A stretch of 53,395 nucleotides of DNA from Treponema sp. (GTDB lineage Bacteria > Spirochaetota > Spirochaetia > Treponematales > Treponemataceae): assembly GCA_017549025.1 (NCBI GenBank), contig JAFYWB010000070.1, positions 1 through 53,395 of the forward strand, read 5' to 3'. The position numbers and the translations under genes were made by a program. Below the pieces are notes generated by a model. That model searched no databases. It was not told the DNA's origin and was given only the letters and a program-made list of their open reading frames with translations. Positions 34,590 to 42,686 of this stretch are shown here, piece after piece. Each line of letters opens with the position of its first letter. Positions within the stretch are counted from its first letter, which is position 1.

Positions 34590-34627
34590 GGGCGTCATGC
34601 ATGCCCTACAGATTGCAAAATAAGGGC
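34569..34627 (+). repeat. Tandem duplication over the flgC 3' end
   Basis: A 25-bp unit beginning GCCCTACAGATTG and ending AATAAGGGC occurs at 34569-34593 and again, without mismatch, at 34603-34627 (period 34). The first copy holds the last flgC codons and the stop; the second is noncoding. Each copy ends and begins with complementary GCCCT/AGGGC, so hairpins can form within and between copies. Confidence 0.9.
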
Positions 34628-34668
34628 ATGATAGCTGTTTATTGAAAATGTAGTTTTGGAGGTAGAGG

Positions 34669-35019
34669 ATGATAGGTAACTTGGAATTGACACGAACCCA
34701 CGCAGCTCATATTGGTTCTGCACCAGTTGTTTCTGCCCGTGGTATGGCTGGTGCAGGCCAGTTGTCTGGTTCCAGTCAGGGAGAAGGTCTGGGTAAGACT
34801 CGTTCCTTTGACAGTTATCTGGCGGAGGCTGTGGATTATGTAAACAACAAGCAGATGGCATCCGCCGCCAATGTGGAAAAATTGATAATAGATCCTGATT
34901 CAGTTGATATTCATGATGTGACAACAGCCATGGCAGAGGCAAACATGTCCTTGAGCCTTGCCCAAACGGTAATCAGTCGCATGGTCAGCAGCTGGAACGA
35001 AATTACCACAACACGGTAA
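34669..35019 (+). CDS. fliE: Flagellar hook-basal body protein FliE
   Basis: 116 residues. The C-terminal half, SFDSYLAEAVDYVNNKQ and DVTTAMAEANMSLSLAQTVISRMV, is the FliE signature; the N-terminus is Gly/Ser rich. It joins the MS ring to the rod. GGAGG precedes the ATG. Last of the rod genes before the 168-bp gap to fliF. Confidence 0.92.
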   Translation: MIGNLELTRTHAAHIGSAPVVSARGMAGAGQLSGSSQGEGLGKTRSFDSYLAEAVDYVNNKQMASAANVEKLIIDPDSVDIHDVTTAMAEANMSLSLAQTVISRMVSSWNEITTTR

Positions 35020-35050
35020 CGTCTTTACGGATTTATTGTAAATATTTGTT

Positions 35051-35118
35051 CTGCAAGGATTTGCAGTTTTGGAATTATGGTGGCGGTAAGAATATTGCCG
35101 CCATAAGTGGCATTTTTT
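35051..35118 (+). terminator. Two hairpins between fliE and fliF (attenuator candidates)
   Basis: CTGCAA/TTGCAG with loop GGAT is followed by TTTT (35051-35070). A second stem TGGCGGTA/TGCCGCCA (35081-35103) is followed after nine nt by TTTTTT. Neither is a textbook terminator, but together they could reduce read-through from the rod genes into fliF. Confidence 0.5.
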
Positions 35119-35152
35119 CTAACGATTAGAAATTGTTTCTGGTTCGTTCGTT

Positions 35153-35182
35153 GGAGGGGGGGAATACCTCTCCTATGGGAGG
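35153..35182 (+). promoter_or_regulatory. Possible RNA switch over the fliF ribosome-binding site
   Basis: The pyrimidine run CCTCTCC (35167-35173) can pair with the Shine-Dalgarno GGAG (35178-35181) or, better, with GGAGGGG (35153-35159, seven pairs). The second pairing frees the ribosome-binding site. The upstream strand includes a G7 run (35156-35162). Confidence 0.4.
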
Positions 35183-35187
35183 CATAA

Positions 35188-36894
35188 ATGAACGAAAAAT
35201 TGAAGAAGTTGATTGACTCAGCAAAGGGGCTATGGACAAAGTGGTCTATAGTCCAAAAGATTATACTCTTTGGAATCATTGCTGCCGTTGTGGTTGTCCT
35301 TGTTTTTGTGACAAGAATTTCCGCAGCTCCTACAACTGTTCCCTTGTTTGATGTTGCCATAACGGATACTGTTGCTCGTGACAACATCCTGTACCGTCTG
35401 TCAGAAGAAAATGTGGAGGCTCACGTAAGCTCCGATGGAAAGATTTCTGTGGCAGACCAAGCCACCGCTCGTCGTATGCGCAGTATCCTTGTGCGTGAGG
35501 ACTTGGTTCCTAATAACGTGGATCCTTGGGCCCTTTTTGACGTGGAGCGATGGACAACCACCGACTTTGAACGAAACGTAAACCTGCAGCGTTCCATCAC
35601 TCAGATGGTAACCCAGCACATAGAGGCATTGGATGATGTGGACGACGCCAACGTTACCCTCACCATGCCAGACAAGGCACTTTTTGCTGCGGACCAAAAT
35701 CCCACCACTGCCAGCGTTATCATTACTCCCAAGCCAGGGAGCGACATTACCAGCAACAAGAAAAAGATTTTGGGAATCCAAAAGCTTTTGATGCGGGCTG
35801 TAGAAGGGCTTACTGCTGAAAATATCGCTATTTCTGATAATTCTGGAATTATCATCAATGACTTTGAGGGAATGGAAGCCAGCGAGCGGGTAGACATTAT
35901 TGCCAAGGAACAAAAATGGGTTCGTGAGCAGGAAATGTATTATCGTGCTCAGGTGCTCCAGTCCCTGCAGGGAATCTTTGGTAAGGATCGTGTTCGTGAC
36001 CTTAACGTAAAAATCGATATGGATATGTCCAAGGATATTCAGTCTGGTGTTGAATACACTCCCATCGAAATCAAGGCTGACAATCCCGACACTCCCTACG
36101 ATGACTCTGAATATAGAGACTATTTGCCCATATCATCAGAAACCGTCACCAAGCGCTGGACAGGTACTGCCCTTACTCCCGAGGGACCTGCTGGAACAGA
36201 GGGGCACAATCCTCCCGTGTATTCAGATATGTCCAATCTCTACGGTACCTCTGAGGAAACTGGTGTAAAGCAGAACAACGTTATCAATACCATGGAGTAC
36301 CAGAAGGAGCGAAGCCCCACCATTGACAGAATCACTGTTTCTGTCAACATCGATGGTACTTGGAAGAAGATGTATGATGACAAGGGTAAGCTGATTATTT
36401 CACCAAATGGTGAGATTGAACGGGAATACATTCCTGTTGATGCAGCTGACATTGCTGCCGCCACATTGTTGGTACAGGATTCCATTGGCTTTAATCGTTC
36501 CCGTGGCGACTCCGTAACGGTTCAGAATATTCGCTACGACCGCACCGAACAGTTCCAGGAAGAAAGCATGGCATACATGCGGTCTCGTCAGCAAAAGACC
36601 ACTATCCTGATTTCTATTGCTGGTGTTGCTGCTATCTTGATTGCCTTTATGGTTATCAGGCTCATCAGTCGCTCCATTGAGCGCCGCCGCCGACTCAAGC
36701 AGGAAGAATTGCTGCGTCAAAGCCAGCTGGAGCGAGAAAAGACAATTTGGGAAGCAGAGCAGGCTGGAATGGAAGTTACCATGTCTGTTGAAGAGCGGCG
36801 CCGTGCAGAATTGCAAGAAAATGCCGTATCCATGGCAAAGGAGCATCCAGAGGATGTGGCCATGCTTATTAGAACTTGGTTGATGGAGGAATAG
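35188..36894 (+). CDS. fliF: Flagellar MS-ring protein FliF
   Basis: 568 residues. An N-terminal membrane helix (about residues 24-45), the periplasmic YscJ/FliF ring-building domains (NLQRSITQMVTQHIEALDDV, TMPDKALFA, ASVIITPKPG), a C-terminal membrane helix near residue 480 (TTILISIAGVAAILIAFMVI) and a cytosolic tail ending AMLIRTWLMEE, the FliG-binding element. GGAGG lies five nt before the ATG. FliG starts one nt after its stop. Confidence 0.95.
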   Translation: MNEKLKKLIDSAKGLWTKWSIVQKIILFGIIAAVVVVLVFVTRISAAPTTVPLFDVAITDTVARDNILYRLSEENVEAHVSSDGKISVADQATARRMRSILVREDLVPNNVDPWALFDVERWTTTDFERNVNLQRSITQMVTQHIEALDDVDDANVTLTMPDKALFAADQNPTTASVIITPKPGSDITSNKKKILGIQKLLMRAVEGLTAENIAISDNSGIIINDFEGMEASERVDIIAKEQKWVREQEMYYRAQVLQSLQGIFGKDRVRDLNVKIDMDMSKDIQSGVEYTPIEIKADNPDTPYDDSEYRDYLPISSETVTKRWTGTALTPEGPAGTEGHNPPVYSDMSNLYGTSEETGVKQNNVINTMEYQKERSPTIDRITVSVNIDGTWKKMYDDKGKLIISPNGEIEREYIPVDAADIAAATLLVQDSIGFNRSRGDSVTVQNIRYDRTEQFQEESMAYMRSRQQKTTILISIAGVAAILIAFMVIRLISRSIERRRRLKQEELLRQSQLEREKTIWEAEQAGMEVTMSVEERRRAELQENAVSMAKEHPEDVAMLIRTWLMEE

Positions 36895-36895
36895 G

Positions 36896-37954
36896 ATGTC
36901 AGATCAGAATGCAACAAAGTCAAAGTCCTCTGGTAGCAAAAAAGGCAAGGACTTTAAGAACTTAAACGGTCGGCAAAAGGCCGCCATATTCCTGGTATCC
37001 TTGGGATCCGAGGTTTCATCTGATATCTTCAAGCACCTGCGAGAAGATGAAATTGAAACCTTAACCTTTGAAATTGCCCGTCTGGAAAACATTGATTCTG
37101 AGCTGAAGGACAGCGTACTGGAGGAATTCCAGGAGCTGATGGCTGCCCAGAACTTTATCACCACCGGTGGTATTGATTACGCCCGTGAGTTGCTGGAAAA
37201 ATCCTTGGGTAGCCAAAAGGCCATCGACATTATCAACCGACTGACCAGCTCTCTGCAGGTTCGTCCCTTTGACTTTATCCGTCGTACCGACCCTGCTCAC
37301 CTGTTGAACTTTATCCAGCAGGAGTATCCTCAGACCATCGCCTTGATTTTGGCCTACTTGGAGCCTAACAAGGCTTCTGTCATTTTGCAGAACCTGCCTG
37401 AAGATATTCAGAGCGAGGTAGCTAAGCGTATTGCTACCATGGACCGTACCTCTCCTGACGTTCTCCGTGAGGTTGAGCGTGTTCTTGAAAAGAAGCTTTC
37501 TACTTTGTCCAGCGAAGACTACACTGCAGCTGGTGGTGTCGAAAGCATCGTAGAAATCTTGAACTTGGTAGACCGTTCCTCCGAAAAGTCCATCATCGAA
37601 TCTTTGGAAGAAGAAGATCCAGACTTGGCAGAAGAAATCAAAAAGCGAATGTTCGTGTTCGAAGATATTGTTATGCTGGACGACCGTGCCATCCAGAAGG
37701 TTATGCGCGAGGTGGATGCCCAGGAATTGGCAAAGGCCCTCAAGTCTGTGGATACGGAAGTACAGGACAAGATTTTCCGCAATATGTCCAAGCGTGCTGC
37801 CAGCATGTTGAAGGAAGACATGGAGTTTATGGGTCCAGTACGATTGAAGGACGTAGAAGAAGCCCAGCAGAAGATTGTATCTACAATCAGGCGGCTTGAG
37901 GATTCTGGTGAAATTGTTATTGCCCGCTCCGGCGAGGATGAATTGGTGGTATAA
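36896..37954 (+). CDS. fliG: Flagellar motor switch protein FliG
   Basis: 352 residues: N-terminal FliF-binding region (NGRQKAAIFLVSLG), the middle EHPQ-like motif as QQEYPQTIALILAYL, GGVESIVEILN, and a C-terminal torque domain with MFVFEDIVMLDDRAIQKVMREVD and GPVRLKDVEEAQQKIV. It couples ion flow through MotAB to rotation. Some treponemes carry two FliG paralogues; this is the operon-borne one. Confidence 0.95.
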   Translation: MSDQNATKSKSSGSKKGKDFKNLNGRQKAAIFLVSLGSEVSSDIFKHLREDEIETLTFEIARLENIDSELKDSVLEEFQELMAAQNFITTGGIDYARELLEKSLGSQKAIDIINRLTSSLQVRPFDFIRRTDPAHLLNFIQQEYPQTIALILAYLEPNKASVILQNLPEDIQSEVAKRIATMDRTSPDVLREVERVLEKKLSTLSSEDYTAAGGVESIVEILNLVDRSSEKSIIESLEEEDPDLAEEIKKRMFVFEDIVMLDDRAIQKVMREVDAQELAKALKSVDTEVQDKIFRNMSKRAASMLKEDMEFMGPVRLKDVEEAQQKIVSTIRRLEDSGEIVIARSGEDELVV

Positions 37955-37957
37955 TAT

Positions 37958-38893
37958 ATGGCTAAGACAGTTTTTCGGCCCTTTGAAATTAAAACCATTG
38001 ACGAAAAGGTTATGTTTAAGTTGCCCCACAACTTTGAGCCCGAAGTGGAGGAGGTTCCTGTAATTGAGGAGCCTGTCTATGAAGGTCCCACTGCTGATGA
38101 TTTGCGTCGTGAGGCAGAGGAATTCAAGGTGCAGTGGGAGGCTGAAAAGCAGCAGATGCTGGCTCAGGCTCAGGCTTCCGCAGAGGAAATTGTTGCAAAG
38201 GCAGAAAAATCAGCCTTTGAAGAAGTGAAGCGACAAACTGACCAAGCTCAGGTTATTAAAACCACCGCAGAAACTGATGCTGCAGAGATTTTACGTAAGG
38301 CTCAGGAAGAAGCTGCCACCATCATCGCTGATGCAGAGGCTCAAAAGCAAAAGATTCGTGATGAAGCCTATGCAACAGGCTTTAGCGAGGGGCAGGAAAA
38401 GGGCTTTGCTGAGGGCAACATGGAAGCTCAGCGCCTCATCGACAGACTCCACGTTATGCTTGACAGAATCATGGACAAGCGAGAGGAAATCCTTGAAGGA
38501 ACAGAGCAGCAGATTGTGGAGCTGGTGCTTTTGATGACTCGTAAGGTTGTTAAGATTATTTCCGAGAACCAGCGCAATGTTGTTATGTCCAACGTGTTGC
38601 AGGCCCTCCGCAAGGTAAAGGGACGTGGTGACGTTACTGTTCGTGTAAATCTTGCTGACGTTAAGCTTACTACAGAGCATACCAAGGAATTCATGGCAGC
38701 AGTGGAAAATATCCAGAACATTACCATTGCAGAGGATTCTTCCATAGACCGAGGTGGTTGTATTGTGGAGACAGACTTTGGTGCCATTGATGCTCGAATT
38801 TCCAGCCAGTTGGCAGAGCTGGAGCAAAAGATTCTGGAAATTTCTCCCATCAAGTCTGTGGCAAAGACCTCTGGACTTGAATCAAAATCCTGA
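37958..38893 (+). CDS. fliH: Flagellar export ATPase regulator FliH
   Basis: 311 residues. A long Ala/Glu/Gln-rich coiled coil (about residues 45-150) leads into the FliH/YscL C-terminal domain (QQIVELVLLMTRKVVKII, RGGCIVETDFGAIDARISSQL). It binds and restrains FliI. It starts three nt after fliG. Confidence 0.9.
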   Translation: MAKTVFRPFEIKTIDEKVMFKLPHNFEPEVEEVPVIEEPVYEGPTADDLRREAEEFKVQWEAEKQQMLAQAQASAEEIVAKAEKSAFEEVKRQTDQAQVIKTTAETDAAEILRKAQEEAATIIADAEAQKQKIRDEAYATGFSEGQEKGFAEGNMEAQRLIDRLHVMLDRIMDKREEILEGTEQQIVELVLLMTRKVVKIISENQRNVVMSNVLQALRKVKGRGDVTVRVNLADVKLTTEHTKEFMAAVENIQNITIAEDSSIDRGGCIVETDFGAIDARISSQLAELEQKILEISPIKSVAKTSGLESKS

Positions 38894-38908
38894 TAAAATG
38901 AGGCTTTA

Positions 38909-40276
38909 ATGGGCTCTTTTTTTGACAAATATATTGACAGCGTCCGTGAGACAGAAACCATTCTCTACACAGGAAAGGTTATGTCGGTACGGGGAATGCT
39001 GATTGAAAGTACTGGCCCTCGGTCCGTCATTGGGGAGATGTGTACCATCAAGCTAATGCGTGGCGGAGGGTCTGTTCTTGCTGAGGTTGTTGGTCTTGAT
39101 GATACTACCGTTCGCCTGATGGCCTATGGTGAGACAAAGGGTATTGAGGTAGGCTGCGAGGTGGTAGCTTCTGGTCACGTCTTGCAGGTAGCTGTTGGAC
39201 CTGAGCTTTTGGGTCGAGTTATCGATTCCACAGGAAAGCCCTACGACGGTAAAGGTGAGATTGCCACTAACATCCATTATCCAGCCTTAGCAAGTCCTCC
39301 TTCTCCCTTAGACAGAAAGCCTGTTTCAGAGCGAATTATTACTGGTGTCCGTGCTATTGACTCTATGTTGGCGGTGGCAAAGGGGCAGCGTTTGGGAATT
39401 TTCGCTGGTTCTGGTGTTGGTAAGTCTACCTTGCTGAGTATGATTGCCCGCAATACCAATGCGGACGTAAACGTTATCGCTCTAGTAGGTGAGCGTGGTC
39501 GTGAGGTTTTGGACTTTATCCATCGTGACTTGGGAGAGGAGGGACTGAAGCGTTCTGTTCTTGTAGTGTCTACTTCTGACCAAAGCTCCATTTCCCGATT
39601 ACGTGCGGCCTATACCGCCACCGCCGTAGCAGAATATTTCCGTGATCAAGGTAAGGACGTGATGCTCATGTTCGACTCTGTGACACGTTTTGCCCATGCC
39701 CAGCGTGAAATTGGACTTGCAGCGGGAGAACCACCAGCTCAGCGTGGATATCCGCCTAGCGTATTCGATATGCTGCCAAAATTGTTGGAACGAAGTGGTA
39801 CCAGCAAGAAGGGCTCCATCACAGGCTTTTACACCGTGCTGGTAGACGGTGACGACATGGATGAACCCATTACCGACAAGGTTCGTGGTACCTTGGACGG
39901 ACACATTGTTTTGAGCCGAAAGCTGGCTCACCGTGCCCATTTCCCCGCCATCGACATTCTTGCCAGTATTAGCCGTCTTGCCAAGCGTGTTTCTGGGCCA
40001 AAAACCCAAGAGGCCGTGTTGACCATGCGGCGAAAGATGGCCTTGTATGCTGAAAACGAGGATATGATTACTGCAGGAGCCTACCAATCAGGTTCCTCGC
40101 CCGCCATTGACGATGCCATTAAGAGTCACGATGCCATTGAAAATTTCTTGATGCAAGAGGAATTTTCACCATCAACTCTGGCAGAAACCATTTCCAAAAT
40201 GGCAGAAATTACTGGTGTTGCAATCCCCGCCGAAGAATACGGTGGAAATGAGGAATCAGTTCCAGAGGGTGTGTAA
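38909..40276 (+). CDS. fliI: Flagellum-specific export ATPase FliI
   Basis: 455 residues. Walker A is AGSGVGKST (166-174), with the F1-beta-like core LVGERGREV, MLMFDSVTRFAHAQREIGLAAGEPP and GSITGFYTVLVDGDDMDEPI. It powers type III export of flagellar subunits at the inner membrane. Confidence 0.96.
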   Translation: MGSFFDKYIDSVRETETILYTGKVMSVRGMLIESTGPRSVIGEMCTIKLMRGGGSVLAEVVGLDDTTVRLMAYGETKGIEVGCEVVASGHVLQVAVGPELLGRVIDSTGKPYDGKGEIATNIHYPALASPPSPLDRKPVSERIITGVRAIDSMLAVAKGQRLGIFAGSGVGKSTLLSMIARNTNADVNVIALVGERGREVLDFIHRDLGEEGLKRSVLVVSTSDQSSISRLRAAYTATAVAEYFRDQGKDVMLMFDSVTRFAHAQREIGLAAGEPPAQRGYPPSVFDMLPKLLERSGTSKKGSITGFYTVLVDGDDMDEPITDKVRGTLDGHIVLSRKLAHRAHFPAIDILASISRLAKRVSGPKTQEAVLTMRRKMALYAENEDMITAGAYQSGSSPAIDDAIKSHDAIENFLMQEEFSPSTLAETISKMAEITGVAIPAEEYGGNEESVPEGV

Positions 40277-40309
40277 GCATCATCTGGGCCATACAGTAGG
40301 TTGCCGTAA

Positions 40310-40747
40310 ATGAAGCGATTTTCCTTTTCTATGCAAAAGATTCTTGATATTCGAGAATTTGCCGAACGTCAAGCTCAGATTGAACTGGGACAGGCGGTGG
40401 CGGAGGTAAATCGTATCAACGAGGAGCTGGAAGCGGTGGCACAGGAAAAACAACGGATGATTCAGATGAATCTGAAGGCTGCCTCCTTGAACGAGTTTCT
40501 TGTTCACGAAAATTATATGAAGCGACTGGAGTTGACCAAGGAACGACTTTTACAGGAATTAGCCGCCGCCCAGCTGGTGGTGGATGAAAAACGTGAGATT
40601 TTTGCCGAAGCCATGAAGCAACGAAAGATTCTTTCCAATCTGAAGGAAAATCAATTTACCCAGTACAAGAAGGAAGCCTTGGTGGCAGAGGACAATGCGG
40701 TGGATGACTTGGTTACCTCCCGCCATGGATACAATCAAAACGAGTAA
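40310..40747 (+). CDS. fliJ: Flagellar export chaperone FliJ
   Basis: 145 residues, almost wholly coiled coil (FSMQKILDIREFAERQAQIELGQ, then heptads to the end), the typical FliJ size and shape. It binds FliI and the export gate. Sequence alone is weak, but the order fliH-fliI-fliJ makes the call firm. Last gene of the visible operon, ending at a bidirectional terminator. Confidence 0.88.
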   Translation: MKRFSFSMQKILDIREFAERQAQIELGQAVAEVNRINEELEAVAQEKQRMIQMNLKAASLNEFLVHENYMKRLELTKERLLQELAAAQLVVDEKREIFAEAMKQRKILSNLKENQFTQYKKEALVAEDNAVDDLVTSRHGYNQNE

Positions 40748-40757
40748 GCTGAAAAAA

Positions 40758-40810
40758 AAGGCTGTCCAAGGGGTTTACACTTCAATGAAGTGTGCCACAA
40801 GGACAGCCTT
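40758..40810. terminator. Bidirectional terminator between fliJ and the kinase-like gene
   Basis: AAGGCTGTCC and GGACAGCCTT are perfect 10-bp arms. Inside is a second palindrome, ACACTTCA-A-TGAAGTGT. A run of A precedes and T-rich sequence follows, so both strands have a U-tract. Confidence 0.9.
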
Positions 40811-40836
40811 AATTATTTTATTGGAGGCTCGTGCCG

Positions 40837-40909
40837 GAATTCGCTACCAGGTGGTAGCTAGTATTTAAATTCGCTACCAGGTGGTAGCTAGTATTTGAAT
40901 TCGCTACCA
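40837..40909. repeat. 30-bp tandem repeats over the kinase-like gene 3' end
   Basis: Units 40837-40866 and 40867-40896 differ at one base, and a third partial unit (40897-40909) lies inside the gene. On the minus strand each unit carries the last codons (GSEFKY) and the TAG, so the gene end is present two extra times downstream. Each unit also contains the GCTACCA/TGGTAGC palindrome. Confidence 0.92.
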
Positions 40910-42540
40910 CCGATAAATTCTCGGATGATGGATTTTCCTGGTACATTGTTAGCGGAAATGGGAGAGAAGTTGTTCAGGAAACGCAAAAGTCGTGATGCCT
41001 CTGCATATTCCTTTTGCAGGGGACTAACGCAACGAAGCAATGGCTCTGCAAATACCTTCAGAACTGGTAGCTCATAGTCCAAGGCAGTGTTCAGCATGGC
41101 GTCTGCATTGTCCTGGAAGGGGAAAATGTGGAGACGCTCTCCTCGTTGCACGCTATCCCACATGGCAATGGTGTCAGCGGCGGACTTGCCTCTAAACTGG
41201 GAATCCCGCACAATGCGACGAATCAAGCGATTGTCGCTGGTGGGAACACGGTTGTGGTCGTCCAGATTCAGCTGGGTTAGGGCTGAAAGATAAATCTTGA
41301 ACTTGTATTCTGCGGGAACCAGGGGAGTGAGCTTGTCGTTCAAGCCATGGATTCCTTCTAGAATCAAAATGTCTTGGGCATCAAGCTTCATGGTTTTGCC
41401 GCTGTAGAATCGCTTTCCTTCCACAAAGTTGTAGGTGGGAAGCTTAATTTCCTTGCCAGCAAACAAATCAATCAAGTCCTGGTTCAGCTGAGCCACATCC
41501 AGGGCTTCAAGACATTCGTAATCGTATTTTCCATCGGCATCCTTTGGAGTCAGCTCTCGGTTCACGTAGTAGGTGTCTAGCTCAATGACCTTTGGTCGGT
41601 ATCCCAGGGCCTTAAGCTGCAGGGACAGCTTTTTTGAGGTGGTGGTTTTTCCTGAGCTGGAGGGGCCGGCAATCAGCACGGTTTTTACGTTGCCACGTTG
41701 GTGGATTTGGTCTGCAATGTCTGCAATGCATTTTTGCTGGAAGGTTTCTACCGTGTCGATAAAATCTGCCACGGAACGACGGTGAATCAAATCATTTACA
41801 TCGGCGGCAGAGGTAATGCCCTGCTGCTTTCCCCACTTCTTGTAGCGAGAATAAACGGAAAAGAGCTGGGGACTGTCCTCAAAGGGGATGAGGGTGCTAG
41901 GATCGGCAGTAGCAGGGAATCTGAGCAAAAAGCCTTCACCATAGGGCATCAAGTCAAAGACAGGAGTTTTGCCTGTGGATGGAACTAAGGGACCAAAATA
42001 CAGGTCGCTATAGTCATCAATCCTGTTGATGGTGATTTTAGGTGGACAGATAAAGTTCAGCTGCTTGCGGGTTTCTATCTGTCCAATGCCTTCAAACAGC
42101 TCCAGTGCATCCTGGTAGGCAATGACATCAGTTTCAATGGGAATATCCTGCTGAATCAGCTCCTGCATCTTTTGGTGGAGCTGCTGAATGCTGTCGTTAT
42201 CTAGCTTCTTTCCTGTTTCTAGGGTGTAGTAGTAGCCATAGCCCAAGCTGTGGCCTACCAAAAGGCGTACTCCAGGAAAAAGCTTGTGGGCTGCTGCTGC
42301 CAAAATCAGGCACAGGGAGCGACGATAAATTGCTGAAGCTACCCGTGTACCTGGAAGAACAGGCTCCAAGTGGGCGTTAATGTCCAAGTGGGTGGAAAGA
42401 GAGCAGATTTCGTTGTTCACAACCACTGCCAGCATTTGTTCTGGCTCCCTGCAAATTCTTTGGGCCACATCACTTGCTTTGATTCCAGCGTTTGTGGTGA
42501 TGGAAGAACCATCGGGAAAGGTAAGTGTAATAGTCTTCAT
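40888..42540 (-). CDS. TGS-domain uridine-kinase-like nucleoside kinase
   Basis: 550 residues. An N-terminal TGS-like domain (ITLTFPDGSSITTNAGIKASDVAQRI), a ThrRS editing-like middle region (LGYGYYYTLE), then a P-loop kinase domain with AGPSSSGKTTTSKKLS, ELDTYYVNRE and LILEGIHGLND, as in uridine kinase. Such TGS-Udk fusions are widespread in clostridia and spirochaetes; the physiological substrate is not settled. The ATG at 42540 is chosen because a promoter -10 ends six nt upstream, inside any longer version. The gene end is tandemly duplicated. Confidence 0.85.
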   Translation of the reverse strand: MKTITLTFPDGSSITTNAGIKASDVAQRICREPEQMLAVVVNNEICSLSTHLDINAHLEPVLPGTRVASAIYRRSLCLILAAAAHKLFPGVRLLVGHSLGYGYYYTLETGKKLDNDSIQQLHQKMQELIQQDIPIETDVIAYQDALELFEGIGQIETRKQLNFICPPKITINRIDDYSDLYFGPLVPSTGKTPVFDLMPYGEGFLLRFPATADPSTLIPFEDSPQLFSVYSRYKKWGKQQGITSAADVNDLIHRRSVADFIDTVETFQQKCIADIADQIHQRGNVKTVLIAGPSSSGKTTTSKKLSLQLKALGYRPKVIELDTYYVNRELTPKDADGKYDYECLEALDVAQLNQDLIDLFAGKEIKLPTYNFVEGKRFYSGKTMKLDAQDILILEGIHGLNDKLTPLVPAEYKFKIYLSALTQLNLDDHNRVPTSDNRLIRRIVRDSQFRGKSAADTIAMWDSVQRGERLHIFPFQDNADAMLNTALDYELPVLKVFAEPLLRCVSPLQKEYAEASRLLRFLNNFSPISANNVPGKSIIREFIGGSEFKY

Positions 42541-42546
42541 AGATTC

Positions 42547-42575
42547 AGTATACACCCGAAAACTCAAAACCGCAA
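42547..42575 (-). promoter_or_regulatory. Promoter of the kinase-like gene, leaderless geometry
   Basis: Minus strand: TTGCGG, a 17-bp spacer and TATACT. Only GAATCT separates the -10 from the ATG at 42540, so the mRNA would start at the codon. Confidence 0.65.
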
Positions 42576-42649
42576 ATCAATTATTTGAATCAGGCTTTAA
42601 GCTGCTTTCTGAAAATGTAAATCCTCAGGAAAAGGACAGTTCCCTTGCC

Positions 42650-42678
42650 TTTACAACTGCATTTTATTTTATTATACT
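42650..42678 (+). promoter_or_regulatory. Promoter of the GT4 gene, leaderless geometry
   Basis: TTTACA, a 17-bp spacer and TATACT, ending eight nt before the ATG at 42687. No ribosome-binding site is present. Confidence 0.65.
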
Positions 42679-42686
42679 TGCAGTGT

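Noticed and set aside
34569-34627. Insertion-sequence target duplication in flgC
   Set aside because: No element lies between the copies; the period is only 34 bp.
37061-38029. 322-codon minus-strand frame across fliG
   Set aside because: Antisense shadow of fliG with no start site.
40837-40909. CRISPR-like array
   Set aside because: Units are contiguous 30-bp copies without spacers and derive from the end of the kinase-like gene.
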